Assembly (NCBI GenBank): GCA_963734295.1
Contig: CAVTGS010000009.1
Location: 248,001 to 312,000, forward strand
Direction: 5' to 3'
DNA length: 64,000 nucleotides
Source of the DNA: JAEUMW01 sp963734295
Lineage (GTDB): Bacteria; Pseudomonadota; Gammaproteobacteria; Burkholderiales; JAEUMW01
Below, piece after piece: positions 16,285-26,956 of the stretch. The notes beneath the pieces were generated by a model. The model made no database searches. It had not been told where the DNA came from and worked only from the letters and a program-made list of their open reading frames with translations. The stretch's first letter is position 1, and every line of letters begins with the position of its first letter. Both the position numbers and the translations under genes were made by a program.

Positions 16285-17667
16285 CTATGGATAAAACGTA
16301 CCGAACACCACGCCGGTGAAGGTCGCCATGACCACCACCAGCGAGCAATAAACGACGGTCTTCTGCGTGCCAAGAATGCTGCGAATGACCAGCATGCTCG
16401 GCAACGAGAGCGCCGGCCCCGCCAATAGCAGCGCGAGCGCGGGCCCCTTGCCCATGCCGGAGCCGAGCAGGCCCTGCACGATCGGAACCTCGGTCAGGGT
16501 GGCGAAGTACATGAAGGCCCCCGCCAGCGCCGCCAGTAGGTTCGACAGAAGTGAATTCCCTCCGACCGCCGCGCTCACCCATTCGGACGGAATGATGCCT
16601 TCGTGACCGGGACGCCCCAGCAGGAAGCCCGCTAGCAGTACCCCGCCCAAGAGCAGCGGGAGGATCAGCTTGGCGAAACCCCAGGTCTGGCTCAGCCACT
16701 CTTCCCCATCGTCAGGCTGGAAAGCAGCGGCCAGCGTCAAGCCGATCACGGCCGCGCTGAATGCCAGTTCGGGATGCTGCGGAAAAACGCCGGCGAGGAG
16801 GGTGACGACCCCGACGGTCGCCGCCAGCGGCTGCCATTTCCACCGCCAGCGCCAGACCAGCAGCCCGGCCAGACCGATGCCCGCCACCGCGGTGAGCGGC
16901 CATTTCCAGGCAAAGATCGCGTGCCACACCGCGCTGTCCTCGGCGCTGGCCGGCGCCCAGTTGGCGAATACCAGCACCGCAACCTGCAAGGCGAAGAACG
17001 CAGCGGTGTCGCCCAGCGGGCGACCGCCCTCAGCAGTACCCACCACGAAACCCTTCTGGCTCGCCGCCCGCGCGCGCTCGTCGCGGCGATAGATCATCTG
17101 CATGAGCAGCCCGATCACCAGAGCGAAGCCTACCGCTCCAACGGCCCGCGCCACGCCGAGCTCCATCCCCAGAATCTTGGCGGTCAGCACGATGGCGAGC
17201 ACGTTGATCGCCGGGCCGGAGTACAAGAATGCGACCGCCGGTCCCAGCCCCGCGCCGCGCCGGTAGATGCCGCCGAAGAGCGGCAGCACGGTGCAGGAAC
17301 AGACCGCCAGGATCGAACCCGACACCGAGGCCACGCCGTAGGCGGCCGTTTTATTCGCTTCGGGGCCGAGGTATTTCATCACCGCGTCCTGGCTGATGAA
17401 TACTGCAATCGCTCCGGCAATGAAGAAGGCCGGCACCAGACAGAGCATCACGTGCTCGCGGGCGTACCAGTTCAGCAACGCCAGCCCTTCCAGGATGGCG
17501 TTGTCGAAGCGCGCCGTCCCCGTCGGCATGAAAAAGACCAGCAGGAATACGGCGACGATGCCGGCCAGCCATTTGAACTCGGTCGGATTGCTTTGCAAGG
17601 CCTGCTTGCCTCGATCCAGCCAGCCGCCGAAGGTCGTCGGTGTTTCGCTTGTTACAGTGGTTTGCAT
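16285..17667 (-). CDS. arsP: ArsP-like permease (organoarsenical efflux family)
   Basis: 460 residues with about ten membrane segments. SGSILAVCSCTVLPLFGG followed by GIYRRGAGLGPAVAFLYSGP is the signature of the permease family containing ArsP (PF03773), including its CSCT cysteine pair; the second half mirrors it (TLTEVPIVQGLLGSGMGKGP). ArsP exports trivalent methyl- and aromatic arsenicals. The start at 17667 is chosen over one 15 bases upstream because GGAG lies seven bases before it. The ars context supports arsP, but substrate is unproven; other family members have other roles. Confidence 0.85.
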   Translation of the reverse strand: MQTTVTSETPTTFGGWLDRGKQALQSNPTEFKWLAGIVAVFLLVFFMPTGTARFDNAILEGLALLNWYAREHVMLCLVPAFFIAGAIAVFISQDAVMKYLGPEANKTAAYGVASVSGSILAVCSCTVLPLFGGIYRRGAGLGPAVAFLYSGPAINVLAIVLTAKILGMELGVARAVGAVGFALVIGLLMQMIYRRDERARAASQKGFVVGTAEGGRPLGDTAAFFALQVAVLVFANWAPASAEDSAVWHAIFAWKWPLTAVAGIGLAGLLVWRWRWKWQPLAATVGVVTLLAGVFPQHPELAFSAAVIGLTLAAAFQPDDGEEWLSQTWGFAKLILPLLLGGVLLAGFLLGRPGHEGIIPSEWVSAAVGGNSLLSNLLAALAGAFMYFATLTEVPIVQGLLGSGMGKGPALALLLAGPALSLPSMLVIRSILGTQKTVVYCSLVVVMATFTGVVFGTFYP

Positions 17668-17736
17668 CTTCAGCTCCTGCACGCCCTCTCAGGCTCGACT
17701 GTCACGCCAGCGGCGGGCGCCGCACTCCCAACTGCA

Positions 17737-18051
17737 TCACTGCAGAAAACCGCGGGCCTTCATGTTGTCGCAGCCATACCCACCTGGTTTTCCCATGGGC
17801 AGGGTGACACCTTTCTCCTTGGCGCGGGCTTCCATCTGCGTATGGTGCTCTTGCTGGTAGGCCTTGCATTCATCGTAGGTCTTGAAGCTGCGCATCTTGT
17901 TCTGGTGCTCGATGCGTTCTTCTGGCGTCATCAGGGTCCAGCCCCAGGTGTTGCCCTTGTTCGCCGCCCACGGGCCTTGGGCTTGGGCAACGCCAACAGC
18001 CAGCGTGCCACCAAGGATGGCTGCGGTCAGAGTGGATAGTTTCCTTTTCAT
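17737..18051 (-). CDS. Small exported protein upstream of arsP
   Basis: 104 residues, AAAGGAG ribosome binding site. Signal peptide ends AQAQ; the mature part has a conserved-looking WGWTLMTPEERIEHQNKMRS block followed by a helix rich in Glu, Lys and His and a C-terminal GGYGCDNMKARG. I have seen this 'MTPEER...H--KM' pattern in small periplasmic proteins near metal-resistance genes, but I cannot name the family. It is 70 bases upstream of arsP and probably cotranscribed. Confidence 0.75.
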   Translation of the reverse strand: MKRKLSTLTAAILGGTLAVGVAQAQGPWAANKGNTWGWTLMTPEERIEHQNKMRSFKTYDECKAYQQEHHTQMEARAKEKGVTLPMGKPGGYGCDNMKARGFLQ

Positions 18052-18159
18052 GGTGATTTCTCCTTTCGTCCTAGTAACGTAACGGCAACGCAAACGCGAG
18101 GGACGATGCCGTGGTTTCGGCTGATGCGTACGGCCCGTCCTATCGGCCGTATTGCGGTA

Positions 18160-18181
18160 GGGCGCGAGAAAGCTCTCGCCC
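18160..18181. terminator. Hairpin downstream of the SigZ-like gene
   Basis: GGGCGCGAG, loop AAAG, CTCTCGCCC: a 9-bp stem with one mismatch. It lies 56 bases past the sigma-factor stop. No T-tract follows on either strand, so it is at best a weak terminator. A second inverted repeat, TACGGCC/GGCCGTA, is just beyond it. Confidence 0.4.
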
Positions 18182-18236
18182 TAAACAAAGGAGACGAATG
18201 AAGCCGGAAAAGGATGCACCGCCAGGAGCCTTCCGC

Positions 18237-18770
18237 TCAGAGCGGCGGCCGCGGCGCAAAACAGCACACGTGACCGCCCTCGTCGAAGCGGACCTTGCAG
18301 GCTTCGACCATGCGTGCCCGCAGGCGCACACGCGCGCGCTGGACGCGGGACTTGGCGGCAGGCAGGGTCAAGCCCAGCCGGTCGGCGTAGGTCTGCTGTG
18401 TCAGCCCTTCGATATCGCACAGCGTGATGGCTTCCCGGTCCTCGGCGCTCAGTTCGGACAGTACCCTGGGAAGGCACTGACCGAGCTGATCCACCGGCGC
18501 CCAAGCCAGGTCGTCCTCCGCCTGCAAGTCGTCTGGAAGTGGCACTTGGGTTTTGGTCACTCGCAGATGGTCGACGAGCAGATTCCGGGCGACGTGAAAC
18601 AGCCACGCTCGGCAATTCTGCAGCGCACAGAACGCCTCACCCTGACCGACTGCTCTCAGAAAAACGTCCTGCAGCAGGTCGTCGGCTTCATCCTGGTTGC
18701 CAGTGCGATGGCGCAGGAAACGCGCAAGCTCGGCTTCATGCTGCTGCCAAGCCTCGAGAATGCAGTTCAT
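18237..18770 (-). CDS. ECF sigma factor, SigZ-like
   Basis: 177 residues. Region 2 (ADDLLQDVFLRAVGQGEAF, then NCRAWLFHVARNLLVDHLR) and region 4 (LSAEDREAITLCDIEGLTQQ, TYADRLGLTLPAAKSRVQRA) are complete. The C-terminal tail CKVRFDEGGHVCCFAPRPP has three cysteines and resembles the short tail of SigZ proteins, which lack a classical anti-sigma factor. No anti-sigma gene is adjacent. Its place between arsP and aioBA hints at metalloid control of the island, but no target promoter could be identified. Confidence 0.85.
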   Translation of the reverse strand: MNCILEAWQQHEAELARFLRHRTGNQDEADDLLQDVFLRAVGQGEAFCALQNCRAWLFHVARNLLVDHLRVTKTQVPLPDDLQAEDDLAWAPVDQLGQCLPRVLSELSAEDREAITLCDIEGLTQQTYADRLGLTLPAAKSRVQRARVRLRARMVEACKVRFDEGGHVCCFAPRPPL

Positions 18771-18820
18771 GTCGCGCTCCGTCGTCTAGGACGCACAACG
18801 CCCCTTGGCGATCGCGCCAG

Positions 18821-19077
<257 letters not shown>

Positions 19078-19293
19078 ACGCACGGCGACTCTGATTCGAG
19101 GTGGCCCGGATTTCGTAGAGCCCTTCTGTCCCGAGAAATCGAGGCTTCCATTTCTATAGAAGTGATCTATAGTGCCGTGTAGGGGGACTGCAAGGCGGCT
19201 CGACGCACTGCAGCGAAGAAGAATGACGCGGCGCGGTGGAGCGCGGCCATGCCAAGGGCAAGACGTTTCGAAAACGGATTGGAGGATGAACTC

Positions 19294-19818
19294 ATGAGCG
19301 GACACATCACTCGCAGGCAGTTCTTCAAGGTGGGCGGCGGTCTCGCCGCCGGGGCAGGGCTCGCGGCGAGCCCTGTTTCATCGGCGCGGGCGGCACCGGC
19401 GACCGCAGACGCCGGCAGCACCGTCTTGCCGTATCCGCGTACGACCGTCGGCGCAGCGGCGAAGATGCAGGACAACACGCCCGTGAACTTCGCGTTCCCG
19501 GATGCGTCGTCACCCTGCGTCGCGATCAAGATGGGCCGGCCGGTTGCCGGCGGCGTCGGACCCAACCGGGACATCGTCGCCTACAGCACCCTGTGCACGC
19601 ACATGGGCTGTCCGGTCAGCTACGACGCCAAGTCGCGCTGCTTCAAGTGCCCGTGCCACTTCAGCACCTTCGACGCCGAGAACGGCGGCCAGATGGTCTG
19701 CGGGCAGGCCACCGAGAACCTGCCGCGGATCGTGCTCGACTACGACGCGAAGAGCGGCACCGTGACCGCGGTGGCGGTCGAGGGGCTGATCTACGGCCGC
19801 CAGTCGAACCTGCTGTGA
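19294..19818 (+). CDS. aioB: Arsenite oxidase small subunit, Rieske protein
   Basis: 174 residues from the ATG at 19294, eight bases behind GGAGG; an upstream in-frame start at 19249 is less likely because it adds residues before the Tat signal. The Tat motif TRRQFFKVGGG is followed by a hydrophobic stretch. The [2Fe-2S] Rieske motifs are CTHMGC and CPCHFS, with the AioB-typical NLPRIVLDYD end. It partners AioA in the periplasm and passes electrons to cytochrome c. 14 bases separate it from aioA. A direct repeat CTATAG lies about 140 bases upstream in a possible promoter. Confidence 0.93.
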   Translation: MSGHITRRQFFKVGGGLAAGAGLAASPVSSARAAPATADAGSTVLPYPRTTVGAAAKMQDNTPVNFAFPDASSPCVAIKMGRPVAGGVGPNRDIVAYSTLCTHMGCPVSYDAKSRCFKCPCHFSTFDAENGGQMVCGQATENLPRIVLDYDAKSGTVTAVAVEGLIYGRQSNLL

Positions 19819-19832
19819 CGGAGGAGGACATC

Positions 19833-22321
19833 ATGGCGCAATTCAAGGACCGCGTGCCGCTGCCGCCCGTCGACGCGCAGAAGCACCAACCTCACCTGCC
19901 ATTTCTGCATCGTCGGCTGCGGCTACCACGTCTACAAGTGGCCGCAGGACCAGGAGGGCGGCCGCGCGCCGAACCAGAACGCGCTCGGGCTGGACTTCCG
20001 CGACGCAGTTGCCGCCGCTCGCGCAGATCATGACGCCGGCGATGCACAACGTGATCGAGGACCGCGACGGCAACCGCTACAACATCATGGTGCTGCCGGA
20101 CAAGGCCTGCTCGGTGAACCAGGGTCTGTCCTCCGTGCGCGGCGGACAGATGGCCACTTACATGTACTACGCCGCAGGGGCAGGGCAAGGCGCGGCTGAA
20201 GCATCCGCGCCTTTTCACCGGCGACCAGTGGGTCGACACGACCTGGGACGAGGCGCTGCAGATCTACGCCGGCCTCACGAAGAAGATCCTCGATCAAGGA
20301 TGGTCCGAGCGGCCTCGTGTTCAACTGCTTCGACCACGGGGGTGCAGGCGGCGGCTTCGAGAACACCTGGGGCACCGGCAAGCTGATGTTCACGGCGCTG
20401 CAGACGCCGATGGTGCGCATCCACAATCGGCCGGCCTACAACTCCGAGTGCCACGCCACGCGCGACATGGGCGTGGGCGAGCTGAACAATTCGTACGAGG
20501 ACGCCGAAGCTCGCCGACTGCATCGTCGGCATCGGCGCGAACCAGTACGAAACCCAGACCAACTACTTCCTCGCCCACTGGATTCCGAACCTGCAGGGCG
20601 GCACGATGGACAAGCGGAAGAAGTGGTTCCCGGGCGAGGCGACGCCGCCCGTGCGCTTCATCTTCGTCGATCCGCGACGCACCAACACGATCGCGATCGT
20701 CGGAGCAGGTCGCGAAGGACCGCGTGCTGCACCTCGACATCGAGCCGGGCACCGACATCGCGCTCTTCAATGGGCTCTTCACCTACGTCGTGGAGCAGGG
20801 CTGGATCGACAAGGACTTCATCGCGCAGCGCACGACCGGCTTCGACGCCGCGGTGACGGCGAATCGCACGTCGCTCGACGAGGCGAGCCGCATCACGGGC
20901 ATCCCGGTCGCCAAGCTCAAGCAGGCGGCGGAGTGGGCCTACAAGCCGAAGTCCGACGGCAAGCTGCCCCGCACGATGCACGCGTACGAAAAGGGCATCA
21001 TCTGGGGCAACGACAACTACCTCATCCAGTCGGCGCTCGTCGATCTCGTGCTCGCCACGCGCAACGTCGGCCGGCGCGGCACCGGCTGCGTGCGCATGGG
21101 CGGACACCAGGAGGGCTACACGCGTCCACCCTACCCCGGCAACAGCAAGATCTTCATCGACGAGGAGCTGATGAAGGGCAAGGGCAAGATGCTGACCGCG
21201 TGGGGCTGCAACAACTTCCAGACGACGCTCAACGCCCAGGCTTATCGGGCCGAGATCCACCGTCGCGCCAACATCGTCAAGGACGCGATGAACAAGGCGC
21301 GCGGCGCGACGCCGGCGCAGATGGTGGACGTGATCGTACGACGCCTGCTACAAGGGCGGGCTCTTCGTGACGACGATCGATCTCTATCCGGTGATGTTCT
21401 CGGAGGCGTCGCACCTGCTGCTGCCGGCGGCGCATCCGGGCGAGATGAATCTCACGTCGATGAACGGCGAGCGACGCCTGCGGCTCTCGGAAAGGTTCAT
21501 GGATCCGCCGGGCAGTGCGAAGCCCGATTGCCTGATCGCCGCCGCAGATCGCCAACACGCTGAAGGCGATGTACGAGAAGGACGGCAACGCGAAGATGGC
21601 GCAGCGCTTCGACGGTTTCGACTGGAAGACGGAGGAGGACGCCTTCAACGACGGCTTCCGCCGCGCGGGGCAGCCGGCGCGCCGCCGATCGACAGCCAGG
21701 GCGGCGGCACGGGCAACCTCGCCACCTACGAGCGTCTGCGGACGATGGGCAACAACGGCGTGCAATTGCCGATCAAGGAGTACAAGGACGGCAAGCTGAT
21801 CGGCACCGAGATGCTCTACATGGATGGCAAGTTCGACACGGCCGACGGCAAGGCGAAGTTTCTGCCGTCACCCTGGCCCGGCCTGCCGAAGCCGGTCGCC
21901 GACCAGAAGGCGAAGTACCGATTCTGGATCAACAACGGCCGCATCAACGAAGTGTGGCAAACGGGCTACCACGATCGCTACAACTCGTACGTGCGCGGGC
22001 GCTATCCGATGTCGATCATCGAGCTGAATCCGCAGGACGCGGCCGGGCTGGGGGTGAAGGCGGGCGACGTGGTCGAGGTCTACAACGACTATGGCTCCAC
22101 GTTCGCGCTGGCGTATCCGGAACCGGACATCAAGAGCGGCCACACCTTCATGCAGTTCGGGTACGGCAACGGCGTCCAGGGCGACGTCACGACGAACTGG
22201 GTGGACCGCAACATCATTCCGTACTACAAGGGGACCTGGGCCAACGTGCGGCGCGTCGGGAGCGGCGCAGGACTTCGTGCGCACGATCAGCTTCAAGAGC
22301 CGGCGTTACGATCGGGTGTGA
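19833..22321 (+). pseudogene. aioA: Arsenite oxidase large subunit, about ten frameshifts
   Basis: Start ATG after GGAGGAGG. Joined across frames the protein is a full AioA of about 825 residues: the 3Fe-4S site TCHFCIVGCGYHVYKW near residue 20, then RRYNIMVLPDKA-like NRYNIMVLPDKACSVNQG, GGAGGGFENTWGTGKL, VRIHNRPAYNSECHA, GIIWGNDNYLIQSA, RRGTGCVRMGGHQEGY and HPGEMNLTSMNGERR of the molybdopterin domain. Single extra bases occur near 19888, 20003, 20178, 20297, 20512, 20702, 21341, 21541 and 22272, with one lost base near 21683. Between breaks the protein is strongly conserved, so these are either very recent or sequencing errors. Confidence 0.92.
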
Positions 22322-22345
22322 CCTACGGACGCCGGGCCGCGTGAT

Positions 22346-22371
22346 GCGAAGCGCCCTGCGAGGCGCTTCGC
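22346..22371. terminator. Bidirectional terminator between aioA and arsR
   Basis: A perfect 10-bp stem, GCGAAGCGCC and GGCGCTTCGC, with loop CTGCGA, followed by TCTTT on the plus strand. It lies 24 bases after aioA and 17 bases from the convergent arsR stop, so it serves both transcripts. Confidence 0.75.
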
Positions 22372-22388
22372 TCTTTGCGTCGCCGGCA

Positions 22389-22742
22389 CTATCTCTTGGC
22401 CTTACGCTTCGGCGACCGGATCGGGACCGATACGGCAGCCGGCACGCAGAGCTCCGGATGGCCGCCGCAGCAGTCGTGCGTCAGGAAGTCGAGCAGGTCC
22501 GCCATCTGGTCGAAGCGCGGCGCGTACAGAATGAAGCGGCCCTCCGGCTGGGACGACACAAGACCGGCGTTGGCGAGTTCCTTCAGGTGAAAGGACAGAG
22601 TCGCTGGCGGAATCCCCGTGCGCTCCCCGATCACGCCGGGGGTCAAGCCTTCTGGTCCGGCCTCTACCAGCATGCGGAAGACGGTGAGCCGTGATTCCTG
22701 AGCGAGCGCGGCGAGGGCTTTGACGGCATCTTTGAGTTCCAT
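22389..22742 (-). CDS. arsR: ArsR-family repressor
   Basis: 117 residues. Winged helix: MELKDAVKALAALAQESRL, then TVFRMLVEAGPEGL, GERTGIPPATLSFHLKELAN (recognition helix) and the beta wing GLVSSQPEGRFILYA. There is no ELCVCDL metal site in the recognition helix region; instead HDCCGGHPELC near residue 90 gives a C-terminal cysteine cluster, as in other proteobacterial ArsR types (for example CgArsR/AfArsR-like C-terminal sites). Convergent with aioA and 7 kb from the ars promoter, which has no closer regulator. Confidence 0.9.
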   Translation of the reverse strand: MELKDAVKALAALAQESRLTVFRMLVEAGPEGLTPGVIGERTGIPPATLSFHLKELANAGLVSSQPEGRFILYAPRFDQMADLLDFLTHDCCGGHPELCVPAAVSVPIRSPKRKAKR

Positions 22743-22811
22743 CCTGGCAACGCTATCAAGATGCGCATTCCTGCGCAATCCCGTGCCCGCGCTGGGCAAA
22801 AGCGCGGAGCC

Positions 22812-22849
22812 TTGCTTCCCGACCCATAGAGGACTAAACTCGTCCCTAT
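22812..22849 (+). promoter_or_regulatory. suf operon promoter with IscR-type operator
   Basis: TTGCTT at 22812 and TAAACT at 22835 are 17 bases apart. Overlapping the -10 is an inverted repeat at 22826-22849, left arm ATAGAGGACT and right arm CGTCCCTAT. This fits the type-1 IscR box (ATASYYGACT, AT-rich centre, AGTCRRSTAT) with one base missing. Binding by the Rrf2 protein encoded next, hence autoregulation by Fe-S status, is the natural reading. Confidence 0.65.
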
Positions 22850-22876
22850 TAAAACGGCTCTCAGTTCATCGCATTC

Positions 22877-23344
22877 ATGCTAAGGCTTAGCAAGCTGACC
22901 GATTACGGCACCGTGATCATGACGTTCATGGCGCGCACGGAAGGTCATGTGCACAGCGCGAACGAAATCGCGGAACAGGTCGGAATCGCCGCGCCCACGG
23001 TGAGCAAGGTGCTCAAGATGCTCGCTCGCTACGAGCTGGTGGTCTCGACGCGTGGCGCGAAAGGGGGTTACGTGCTTGCCCGGCCGGCCACGCAGATCAC
23101 GATGGCGGAGATCATCAGCGCCATGGAGGGCGGGCCGCTCGGGCTCACCGAATGCAGCACGACGCCGGGGGCGTGCATCCAGGAACGCAGTTGCTCCATC
23201 CGCACCAACTGGCAGCGGATTAACCAGGTGATCGTCCGCGCTCTCGAAGAAGTGTCGCTCGCCGAGATGACCCGACCAGTGGCCCAGCCGATACGCATCC
23301 GCGACCGTGAGTCCAGCGCCCGCCGCGGCCGCGCGCTCGCGTGA
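22877..23344 (+). CDS. sufR: Rrf2-family Fe-S regulator of the suf operon
   Basis: 155 residues. Helix-turn-helix MLRLSKLTDYGTVIMTFMA, NEIAEQVGIAAPTVSKVLKM, wing STRGAKGGYVLARP. Three cysteines (CSTTPGACIQERSC) placed as the [2Fe-2S] ligands of IscR. It belongs to the SUF-linked Rrf2 group (TIGR02944). A basic arginine-rich tail follows. 33 bases before sufB; presumably represses the operon when holo-form accumulates. Symbol sufR is used loosely; the cyanobacterial SufR is unrelated. Confidence 0.88.
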   Translation: MLRLSKLTDYGTVIMTFMARTEGHVHSANEIAEQVGIAAPTVSKVLKMLARYELVVSTRGAKGGYVLARPATQITMAEIISAMEGGPLGLTECSTTPGACIQERSCSIRTNWQRINQVIVRALEEVSLAEMTRPVAQPIRIRDRESSARRGRALA

Positions 23345-23377
23345 CACTGCGGCCGACCCGCAAGGACCATTCAGACC

Positions 23378-24823
<1,446 letters not shown>

Positions 24824-24854
24824 AGTGCAGTCGAAATCACAACCAAGGATCATC

Positions 24855-25631
24855 ATGCTCCAGATCACGAACCTCCACGCTAGCGTCGCCGGCAAGCCGA
24901 TCCTCAAGGGCATCACGCTCGCGGTGAACGCCGGCGAGGTGCATGCCATCATGGGGCCGAACGGCTCGGGCAAGAGCACGCTCGCCAGTGTTATCGCCGG
25001 TCGCGAGGGCTATGAGGTAACCGAGGGTAAAGTGATCTACCAAGGCCGCGATCTGCTCGCCCTGTCCCCCGAGGAGCGCGCCCGCGACGGCGTTTTTCTC
25101 GCGTTCCAGTACCCGGTGGAAATCCCGGGGGTCTCCAACGTCTATCTCCTCAAGGCGGCGCTCAATGCCCGCCGCAAGCATCGGGACCTGCCCGAAGTGG
25201 ACGCGATGGATTTCCTCGCGCTGGTGCGCGGCAAGATGAGGCTCATGGAGATGAAGGAGGAGATGCTCTACCGCTCCGTCAACGAGGGCTTCTCCGGCGG
25301 CGAAAAGAAGCGCAACGAGATCCTGCAGATGGCCATTCTCGAGCCGACGCTGGCGATCCTCGACGAAACCGACTCGGGCCTCGACATCGATGCCCTCAAG
25401 GTCGTCTCCAGCGGGGTCAACAGCCTGCGCGGGCCGGCGCGGGCGATGATCGTGGTGACGCATTACCAAAGATTGCTGGACTACATCGTGCCCGACTTCG
25501 TGCACGTGCTCTCCCAGGGGCGCATCGTGAAGTCCGGCGGACGCGACCTTGCCCATGAGCTGGAGAGCCGGGGTTACGGCTGGATCGAAGGCGAAGCGAA
25601 GGCCACCGCGTCGGCGCGCGCGGGAGCATGA
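24855..25631 (+). CDS. sufC: Fe-S assembly ATPase SufC
   Basis: 258 residues from the ATG at 24855 (AAGGATC upstream). ABC ATPase: Walker A MGPNGSGKSTL at about 37-47, signature FSGGEKKRNEILQM near 145, Walker B PTLAILDETDSGLDIDAL near 165, switch His in VVTHYQRLLDYI. SufC differs from transport ABC proteins by FSGGEKKR, seen here. Its stop overlaps sufD (ATGA). Confidence 0.97.
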   Translation: MLQITNLHASVAGKPILKGITLAVNAGEVHAIMGPNGSGKSTLASVIAGREGYEVTEGKVIYQGRDLLALSPEERARDGVFLAFQYPVEIPGVSNVYLLKAALNARRKHRDLPEVDAMDFLALVRGKMRLMEMKEEMLYRSVNEGFSGGEKKRNEILQMAILEPTLAILDETDSGLDIDALKVVSSGVNSLRGPARAMIVVTHYQRLLDYIVPDFVHVLSQGRIVKSGGRDLAHELESRGYGWIEGEAKATASARAGA

Positions 25632-26956
25632 GCGCCATGCCGAGCGAAGCGATCGAGCGCATCCGCGCCGACTTCAATCGTGTCGAGACGAGTCTGCCCG
25701 GGCACGGCGCGGCATGGCTCGAGCACGCGCGCCGCGGCGCCCTCGAATGGTTTTCAGGCCGGGGTTTTCCGACCGCGCACGACGAGGACTGGAAGTACAC
25801 CAACGCTGCGGCGATCGAGCGGCGACCCATGCCGGTGGTGACGGTGCCGCGCCCGGCGTCGGCGCAGCAGGTGCAAAGCCTCACCTTCGCCGAATTGCCC
25901 TGTCACTTGGTCGTGTTTTGCGACGGCCGCTTCGATCCGACCTTCTCTTCGATCGCCGCGCTGCCCGCGGGCGTGCGCATTCGCAGCCTGGCCGAGGTCA
26001 TCGCCCAGGACGGTGAGCGTCTCGCGGCGCTGCTCGCGGCAGAGCCGGAGAATGCGTTCGCGGCGTTGAATCTCGCATTCATGACCGACGGCGTGGTGAT
26101 CGAGCTCGCGCGAGGCGCGGTGGTCGAGCGGCCGATTCATCTGCTCTACATCGCGGGCCAGGCTGAGACCTCCGTCCACTATCGCAACATCATCGTTGCC
26201 GGCGAGAACGCACAGGCAACTGTGGTCGAGCACTACGCAGGTGAGCATGGTTCGTCGTACCTAACGAACGCGGTAACGACCATCGTCGGTGCCGCGAACA
26301 GCAGCGTGGAACACTACAAGCTGCAGCAGGAGAGCGTGAAGGCGTTCCACGTGGCCGGAATCCACGCGACCCAGGCCAGTGACAGTCGCTTTACATCGCA
26401 CTCCATCGCGCTCGGTGGCGCGATCGCCCGCAGCGACATCACGGCCCGCCTCGCCGCGGAAGGTGCCGAGTGCACACTGAACGGGTTCTACATGGTCGGC
26501 GGACGCCAGCTCGTGGATCACCACACGCGCATCGACCACGCCAAGCCCCGCGGCACGAGCCGCGAGTTCTATCGCGGCGTGCTGGACGGCGCCGCCCGCG
26601 GGATCTTCAACGGCAAGGTGGTCGTGCACCCGGATGCCCAGCACACGGACGCGGAGCAGTCCAACCACAACCTGCTGCTCTCGAAGGCGGCGGAGGTCGA
26701 CACGAAGCCGCAGTTGGAAATCTACGCCGATGATGTCAAGTGCTCTCACGGCGCCACGGTCGGTCAGCTCGACGATAATATGCTCTTCTATCTGCGCTCG
26801 CGGGGGATCGAGCCGGAGGTTGCGAAGGCGCTGCTGATTTACGCGTTCGCCCACGACATCATCGGGCGCATCCGTCTGGATCCGCTCAAGCGCCACATCG
26901 AACGCCATCTGATTTCAATGCTGCCGGAGGGCGAGCGCATCAAGGAGCTGGTATGA
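25628..26956 (+). CDS. sufD: Fe-S assembly protein SufD
   Basis: 442 residues, start overlapping sufC. Beta-helix core and the C-terminal block HPDAQHTDAEQSNHNLLLSK, EIYADDVKCSHGATVGQLDD, LFYLRSRGIEPEVAKALLIY that SufD shares with SufB. The catalytically relevant His in KCSHGATVG is present. Overlaps sufS by four bases (ATGA). Confidence 0.96.
   Translation: MSAMPSEAIERIRADFNRVETSLPGHGAAWLEHARRGALEWFSGRGFPTAHDEDWKYTNAAAIERRPMPVVTVPRPASAQQVQSLTFAELPCHLVVFCDGRFDPTFSSIAALPAGVRIRSLAEVIAQDGERLAALLAAEPENAFAALNLAFMTDGVVIELARGAVVERPIHLLYIAGQAETSVHYRNIIVAGENAQATVVEHYAGEHGSSYLTNAVTTIVGAANSSVEHYKLQQESVKAFHVAGIHATQASDSRFTSHSIALGGAIARSDITARLAAEGAECTLNGFYMVGGRQLVDHHTRIDHAKPRGTSREFYRGVLDGAARGIFNGKVVVHPDAQHTDAEQSNHNLLLSKAAEVDTKPQLEIYADDVKCSHGATVGQLDDNMLFYLRSRGIEPEVAKALLIYAFAHDIIGRIRLDPLKRHIERHLISMLPEGERIKELV

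Noticed and set aside
19160..19180. CTATAG direct repeat upstream of aioB as a defined promoter or operator
   Set aside because: A -10-like TATAGT is there, but no -35 or sigma-54 element fits, so it is mentioned only in the aioB entry.
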